The notes under the pieces: model-generated
What the model was told of the DNA's origin: nothing
What the model saw: the letters and a program-made list of their open reading frames with translations, nothing else
Database searches by the model: none
Made by a program: the position numbers and the translations under genes
Shown: positions 58,860-64,000 of the stretch, piece by piece
Layout: every line of letters begins with the position of its first letter
Numbering within the stretch: position 1 is the stretch's first letter
From: Isoetes taiwanensis
Lineage: Eukaryota > Streptophyta > Lycopodiopsida > Isoetales > Isoetaceae
Length of the DNA stretch: 64,000 nucleotides
Direction of reading: 5' to 3'
Assembly (NCBI GenBank): GCA_021234155.1
Contig: JAJEKV010000028.1
Location: 5,184,451 to 5,248,450, forward strand

Positions 58860-60900
58860 CAGGTTAGAACTCTCCGGCAGCTGCGATTCAAACCTGCTGT
58901 CAACAAATCTCCATCGCTCCAGCTGCAACATATAGCCGAGCATTTTTGTGGTTTGATTGAGCAATGGAGCAACTAAGTGGATAGAGCTTACTTGCCGAGG
59001 AAGAAATCCTACGGATTGCTTGCAGAGGAAAAAATGGCATAGCTAGGACGGCCAAGATCATCTTGCGAAATGGACGCCTGGGATTGGTGCCTTGGTGACA
59101 CGAATATTCTAAGGCACCAATGAAGCAGGATTATATAAGTTTAGATAACAATAGCATGGAGTGCTACTTCAACCTCATGCATCAACCATGTTGTAACATA
59201 GGTAGTAATTATCAATGGCATCTAAAACAAGTTCAAAGACCAACTATTCTAGAATTATCTTGCAACAAGAAAGTAATGTGCTTAAATAAGGCTCTAGCCA
59301 AGCTCTATAAATTGAGGCAAGAAGCAAAAAAGAAAGTTCTTTCTACACTTCTTCAATCATCCCAAAAAGATATACCTTAAGCATTCTTTCTAGTTTGCAG
59401 CATGCATGGGGTCAAGAAGCTCCATGCACCACCAGCTGTAATCCTTCCCCCAAGCCTGCCCTACTTCTAGTTTTTTTCTTTTTTTTAGCGTACATTGTGG
59501 TAGGTGGGTGGATAAGTGGGTGGATAAAACGTCTGATCCACGACTTAGATCACCTAGCCGAGATCTGGCGGCCTATCAGTTACATATTTTGAAACTATGC
59601 GCAGCAACGCTGAGAACCATAACAAGTTTAAAATAATACGTATCTCTTCTATTTGACAGAGATGCAAAGTCTAAATTCCCTTATAATGTATGGTTTGCCC
59701 GATGGCCTATATAACAGGACCAAAGAATATTGTCTGCACATGATGAGTCCAGGCGTCTTCAGCTACAACATTGCATGTGTATCAGATTTCCACTTGAGTT
59801 ACAGATTCGTTTTAGAGGACATGAAGGATTTGTAAATTCCAGAATCAAATGCACGAAATGTCAAACCACTGATTTAACCAAATATCCTGATTATTAGCTT
59901 ACAACTCATACGGGTATAGTTCTCAACTGTCCTGGACAATGTATGGAATATGGGATTTATTTTGAGCTCTACAATGATAAAGGGCATTGGAACAACATCA
60001 TAACACTCCACATATCAAATCACAGTAATTTGAATTCATGTTGAATGCTAAGACATGCCAAAAATGCTGAGACCTATGGGCCTAGAACTTTTCTGCTGTC
60101 ACAGTAAAAGGTTTAATGGCAACCAAGTATGATTGATGAAACTGCATTTGTAGATAGATCTTGATCTGGCCTTAGTGTTTTATCTAGCCAGAAACCACGC
60201 ACAGTAAAAATGCTTTCTACTATGTCAACTCCAGAAATAAAAATGGACCTGATACAGGATAATATGCTTTCTTTCCAAATGCACATTCAGCTTAGAAGAG
60301 CAGTGCTGCTGAATTTCGCTGCAAGTCAGTCTCTGCATAAGAAGGCCAACCATATGTCTGTTTTCATGCCCATCACTCAAACTACTCTATGGGAGACAAT
60401 TTTTTAATGGACAAGAAATGTCCATAAATGCTTCCTGAATGTAACAGCCGATGTATACACTTAGACAACAGGTGCAGCTACAGTAATTATGTTTTCCCGC
60501 TTCCAATGTTGCTCACTATACACAGCGAGAGTAGACAATAGGAGCTTTAGATTGCTTAAAAATATACCCACTTAAGCGCAACAAATCACATAAAAATTTA
60601 TGGTAAAAGCAGGCAGGTCTAGGAATGCAATGAATTAACAGTAAGGATGTCCCCAGAAAGAATGTCAGGGATCATAAAAGACATCAAGTATAAAAATACA
60701 GAAAAGAATTAAGATTAACAGATTGGATTCTTAACTTCACTGTTTTGACAAAGCAAAAGAAATGTTACAACAAATCTATATGTTGTTTATTGTCTGCTAT
60801 TCTGCATTATCTGGAGAAAAGAAAAGCGGAAAAGAAAACAAGGCAGACGTCTCTTTTGCTTGGTGTGATTATAACTTCAAAATATACTTACAATTCTTAA
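58860..60900. other. Intergenic stretch with one uncertain open frame
   Basis: A frame at 59120-59380 encodes an 86-residue lysine- and leucine-rich peptide beginning MKQDYISLDNNSMECYF, with no known domain and no clear promoter. The rest, to 60900, would include the 3' untranslated region of the L4 gene. Confidence 0.4.
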
Positions 60901-61719
60901 CTAGGGCTCATCTTCATCCTCGCTCGCATTTATGCCATACATCTGGTTGAGATAATCCACACCAGACTTTGTGAATACAAGCTTATCAGCTCTAAGAACA
61001 TCATACAAATTCAACGTTCTTGGTGTCACCAGCTTTACAGTCTTCAGATTCCGGCTCGATAGGCTCAAATTAGTTGGTACCTCAGTTGTAAAGATCAGAG
61101 AGTGCTCCTCTTCCTTAACACCCCATGCATTCAATGCACTTATGAAGTCCCTGGTCTTGGGTGTTTGAAATTTGTCATCAAAATCCTCCACAACAACTGC
61201 ATTAACGGCAGCACTTTGCAATGCAGTAGTAATAGCAAGCCGCTTCTCCTTCTTATTGATCTTCATACTCCAATCCTTAGGTTTAGGTCCAAAAATCACA
61301 CCTCCACCAGGCCTTAAAGGGGTTCTTTGAGACCCCCTTCTAGCGTTTCCTGTGCCCTTTTGCTTATAGGGTTTTCTGCCACCTCCACGGACCTCTGCCC
61401 TAGTAAGAGTTGATGCAGTCCCTTGCCTTTTGTTAGCCATCTCCGTAATCAAGCCTCTATGGACCACAGCCTTTGCAGTCTCTGGCCTGGCTGTACGCAA
61501 TTCGAGCTCGGCGTTTCCAAGGGATTGCCCATCAAACGAAATCAAAGGAAGAACTGCCGCTTGGATTCGACAATCCCTTCTTCTGTTCCTTCGGATTGTC
61601 GGAATTGATGAAATGGGCATCTTGACACCGGAGAAATTTGCTCTGAGACCATGGAAGCTTGGTAAAAACCCACCTGGAGACCTGCATTGGTGCGGGTATG
61701 AGAGTGTGGCCATCGCCAT
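60901..61719 (-). CDS. RPL4: Plastid ribosomal protein L4 (uL4c), nuclear-encoded
   Basis: Component of the plastid large ribosomal subunit; uL4 binds 23S rRNA near the exit tunnel. The product from the chosen start is 272 residues, and the gene is intronless. A serine-, arginine- and proline-bearing N-terminus without acidic residues (MAMATLSYPHQ onward, about 45 residues) looks like a chloroplast transit peptide. The L4 body starts near FDGQSLGNAELELR and contains HRGLITEMANKRQGTAST, the hallmark loop RGGGRKPYKQKGTGNARRGS, RPGGGVIFGPKPKDW and LNLYDVLRADKLVFT. The C-terminus is acidic (ASEDEDEP). An upstream in-frame ATG at 61818 would add a lysine-rich extension; the MAMAT start was preferred because it fits a transit peptide. 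It is divergent from the methyltransferase, 222 bp away. Confidence 0.93.
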   Translation of the reverse strand: MAMATLSYPHQCRSPGGFLPSFHGLRANFSGVKMPISSIPTIRRNRRRDCRIQAAVLPLISFDGQSLGNAELELRTARPETAKAVVHRGLITEMANKRQGTASTLTRAEVRGGGRKPYKQKGTGNARRGSQRTPLRPGGGVIFGPKPKDWSMKINKKEKRLAITTALQSAAVNAVVVEDFDDKFQTPKTRDFISALNAWGVKEEEHSLIFTTEVPTNLSLSSRNLKTVKLVTPRTLNLYDVLRADKLVFTKSGVDYLNQMYGINASEDEDEP

Positions 61720-61941
61720 AGCCACTGCTGCGTGCAGATAAGAGGATCCTTTCTTACCCTTTTTTCTTGTCTTTGCGTGTCCATCCACGTGTCTTAATTC
61801 CCAACGTGGCCGTTTCACAACCGTTAGATAAAACGCAGGTATTTGGCCACGCTAGATTTTTGGCTGAAGTGGCTATGACAACAAGGCAAATTTTTCGTTT
61901 CCTAAACAATAAATATATAAACCCTAAACCCTAGCGAGAAA
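61720..61941. promoter_or_regulatory. Shared divergent promoter of RPL4 and the rRNA methyltransferase
   Basis: Only 222 bp separate the two start codons. On the plus side TATATAA (61914-61920) and AAACCCTAAACCCTAG (61919-61934), a doubled telo-box, lie just before the ATG at 61942. Telo-boxes are common near the starts of plant genes for ribosomal and translation proteins. On the minus side no clear TATA box was found. Confidence 0.6.
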
Positions 61942-63633
61942 ATGGATATGGCAATGGTGGCGCAGGCATTGCAGATTCCGGCATTGGCCCGCCTGCTGCC
62001 TCGTAGCTCAAACCTCTTCAATGAAGCATGGATTGGGTCAATGAGAAAATGTGGTATGGCTTCGGCTGCTTGGAACTCGGCCTCTGATGCGGCTCTCTGG
62101 GACGAGGCCGCAGATAAGCATTTTGAAGGTAAGCATGAATTAAGTAAAGAATCGGAAAGAATGCCGAAGAAAAATGTCGCCCCTGGCATTGCCATGAGGG
62201 AAGTTTTTCGCAAAAAACGTTTAGATTTGCCAAGTTATGAATCGAAACAAAATGATGCTCATGTTGATATGCGTGGGCGGAATCGAGAGAATGTAAAGAA
62301 TAATATTGGCGCTTCTGAAAGGCGCTTTTATGCAAATGGCTCTGGTGTGAAGAGGACTGCAGCTGGAAAAGATAGAAGATATGAGACACAGAGACTTCCG
62401 TCCATGGGAGGGGAAAGAAGGCCAGAGAGGCCTTTTATGGGAAGGGAAGGAAGGCCAGAGAGGGGCTCCTATGCAGCACAGAGGTCAGGGGTAAGGCTGG
62501 CAGAAAGAAAGAGTAAACCATATGCACCCTCTAGTAATTATGAAGTAGGCGAGGATGCTGGCAGTGATCAGGACGAGGATCCTGATGATAGCCAAGATCT
62601 CCTTGGAAAACCTAGGTGGGATTCCAAATATGAGGGAATAGCTTCCAGGGTCCCAAATTTGAAAGGTGAAGTAGTGTATGGCATAGGTCCAATTAAAGCA
62701 GCTCTTCGATCTCAAAGACGTGAAATTTATTACTTATATGCACAGGAAGGATTGACTGTGGAAATTCCTAATAAAAGGAAGGACAAGAATGATGTCAGAT
62801 GGATACTGGATACATCAGAATCATCAGGTGTCAAAATAGTTTCAGTAACGAAACATGTATTAAATATGCTTGCAGATAACCGGCCACACCAGGGGTTCAT
62901 TCTTGATGCTTCTCCTTTGGAACTTGTGAGAGTTGATACGCTTGAGCCACCTTTGATAGCGGGTGATCGAGTCCCAGTTTGGGTTGCTCTTGACGAGGTT
63001 ACAGATCCTCAGAACTTTGGGGCCATCCTGCGTTCTGCGTACTTTTTTGGTGCAGATGGCGTAGTAGTGTGTGCAAAAAATTCTGCCCCCCTAAGTGGCG
63101 TCGTGAGTAAAGCAAGTGCAGGAGCAATGGAAGCAATGGAGCTAATGTACTGCAAGAACATGGTCAAATTCTTAGAAAATTCCATTGAGAATGGCTGGAG
63201 AGTCGTAGGTTCATCCACTGATGCTGGCACATTACCACTCCAAGAACTTCCTGGAAAAGTGCCTACTATTGTAGTTCTTGGAAATGAGGGCACAGGACTA
63301 AGGACAAACATTAAGAGGGCATGCACAGACATGGTCAGAATTTGGGGTAGTCATATGGCAGGAAATTCTACGAGCAAAAAAATGGGAAGCAATTTGGAAT
63401 ATCAAGATAAATCTATAGAGAACAGCATAGAAGGTGAAATTGAAAGCAATTTAGAAAGCCAACCAGCTCCAGCAGAAGACGGTGAGGACATTCCTGATTA
63501 TAAAAAGGAACCTGACCCAAAACAATTATTTGGAGTAGTAGACAGCTTAAATGTCAGTGTAGCAGCAGGAATATTGCTTCATAAGTTGCTGATGCCTAGT
63601 GCTGCTTCTAATTCATGTCAGGACTCCTCATAG
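61942..63633 (+). CDS. SpoU/TrmH-family 2'-O-ribose rRNA methyltransferase (MRM1/RlmB-like), organellar
   Basis: Uses S-adenosylmethionine to methylate a ribose 2'-hydroxyl, probably a guanosine in organellar large-subunit rRNA. Intronless, 563 residues. The N-terminus (MDMAMVAQALQIPALARLLPRSSNLF) looks like an organelle-targeting peptide. Residues 100-230 are charged, low-complexity and arginine-rich (ERRPERPFMGREGRPERG, a tandem duplication). The substrate-binding domain begins at VVYGIGPIKAALRS (about 244). The knotted SPOUT domain has motif 1 DEVTDPQNFGAILRSAYF (about 351), motif 2 VVLGNEGTGLR (about 448) and motif 3 DSLNVSVAAGILLH (about 534). An acidic insert of about 60 residues separates motifs 2 and 3. 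All catalytic motifs are intact. Mitochondrion or plastid cannot be decided; sharing a promoter with plastid L4 favours the plastid slightly. Confidence 0.93.
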   Translation: MDMAMVAQALQIPALARLLPRSSNLFNEAWIGSMRKCGMASAAWNSASDAALWDEAADKHFEGKHELSKESERMPKKNVAPGIAMREVFRKKRLDLPSYESKQNDAHVDMRGRNRENVKNNIGASERRFYANGSGVKRTAAGKDRRYETQRLPSMGGERRPERPFMGREGRPERGSYAAQRSGVRLAERKSKPYAPSSNYEVGEDAGSDQDEDPDDSQDLLGKPRWDSKYEGIASRVPNLKGEVVYGIGPIKAALRSQRREIYYLYAQEGLTVEIPNKRKDKNDVRWILDTSESSGVKIVSVTKHVLNMLADNRPHQGFILDASPLELVRVDTLEPPLIAGDRVPVWVALDEVTDPQNFGAILRSAYFFGADGVVVCAKNSAPLSGVVSKASAGAMEAMELMYCKNMVKFLENSIENGWRVVGSSTDAGTLPLQELPGKVPTIVVLGNEGTGLRTNIKRACTDMVRIWGSHMAGNSTSKKMGSNLEYQDKSIENSIEGEIESNLESQPAPAEDGEDIPDYKKEPDPKQLFGVVDSLNVSVAAGILLHKLLMPSAASNSCQDSS

Positions 63634-64000
63634 TAAGAAAGAGGATTCATTTTATTAAGGTTTGGCAGCATCAATAATCTCACACTTGCAAGGTTTTACT
63701 GGTTGATCTCTCCTTGCAATGCAACATGTTGCTAGTTGGCCTTGAGGCTTGGCTTTGCTCTCTAAAGGTACCACTAAAATTTTAGAGTCAGTCAGATCAC
63801 GTTCTCATGAGGCTGGACTATGACTATGGCTCACATAAGATAAGGATCTTGATCCAAAACAATTATTTGGTGCAGTGTTATCGCCTTGACTGACTGCTTT
63901 CAAGACAAGGAAACAAATAAGGTACATAGAGAACTTCAACCAGGAGTTGAGAAACCCACGTTGAGTATTATTACAAGCATCCTGCTAATCCATGCTCCTC
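63634..64000. other. 3' flank of the methyltransferase gene
   Basis: It contains a diverged copy (63838-63878) of a coding stretch of the gene at 63502-63540: the shared run is CCAAAACAATTATTTGG with GGATCTTGA in place of GGAACCTGA. No further gene is seen before the window ends. Confidence 0.5.

Noticed and set aside
58335-58976. Several overlapping open frames on both strands, arginine- and proline-rich
   Set aside because: They lie in the GC-rich tandem array, where stop codons are rare by composition.
59120-59380. An 86-codon plus-strand open frame, lysine-rich
   Set aside because: The length is within chance expectation for AT-rich DNA; there is no domain and no clear regulatory context.
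61902-62389. Minus-strand frames opposite the methyltransferase start
   Set aside because: Antisense shadows; the plus frame carries intact SPOUT motifs.

Overview
This is nuclear DNA from a land plant. The evidence is a GT37 cell-wall fucosyltransferase, a secreted eight-cysteine lipid-transfer protein, a nuclear gene for plastid ribosomal protein L4 with a transit-like N-terminus, GT-AG introns, and chromodomain Ty3 and plant L1-type retrotransposons. The species cannot be named from the sequence. The high density of old, broken elements and short introns (about 65 to 400 bp) would fit a seed-free plant (bryophyte, lycophyte or fern) as well as others.

Five protein genes look real and intact apart from the window edge. 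(1) A GT37 fucosyltransferase on the minus strand at 1-1358, running off the left edge. (2) A large eleven-exon minus-strand gene at 16334-24132 encoding a zf-C3H1 (ZFC3H1-like) nuclear RNA-surveillance scaffold; every exon junction stays in frame and the model gives 2057 residues. (3) A small secreted nsLTP at 38481-38744. (4) and (5) A divergent, intronless pair at 60901-63633: plastid ribosomal protein L4 and a SpoU/TrmH 2'-O-ribose rRNA methyltransferase. They share about 220 bp of promoter, with a telo-box and TATA motif next to the methyltransferase start. Both products act on organelle translation.

The rest is mostly transposon debris. 3.7-7.9 kb: fragments of a GC-rich LINE family ending in a conserved 3' motif plus a microsatellite. 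10.9-12.5 kb: a 5'-truncated L1 with poly(A) and a perfect 15-bp target-site duplication. 25.1-35.1 kb: a scrambled Ty3/gypsy region (RT-RNase H on minus; gag-protease and integrase-chromodomain on plus). 35.5-37.65 kb: a tandem duplication of about 1.25 kb. 39-51 kb and 51.2-53.2 kb: two L1 elements, one broken at a perfect 121-bp palindrome and probably continued 3.7 kb away. 53.2-54.3 kb: a non-autonomous Mutator-like element with matching ends and a 9-bp target duplication.

Several tandem arrays are unusual: a palindrome-containing minisatellite (45.3-45.8 kb), a GC-rich 150-bp array (58.3-58.85 kb), a 220-bp array with inverted arms (42.2-42.8 kb) and a 112-bp array (56.0-56.35 kb). I found no operon, CRISPR array, tRNA or rRNA. 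I see no convincing new multi-gene system. The most interesting signals are the dispersed LINE 3'-end motif with interchangeable microsatellite tails, the perfect palindrome inside a reverse transcriptase, and the palindromic minisatellite.
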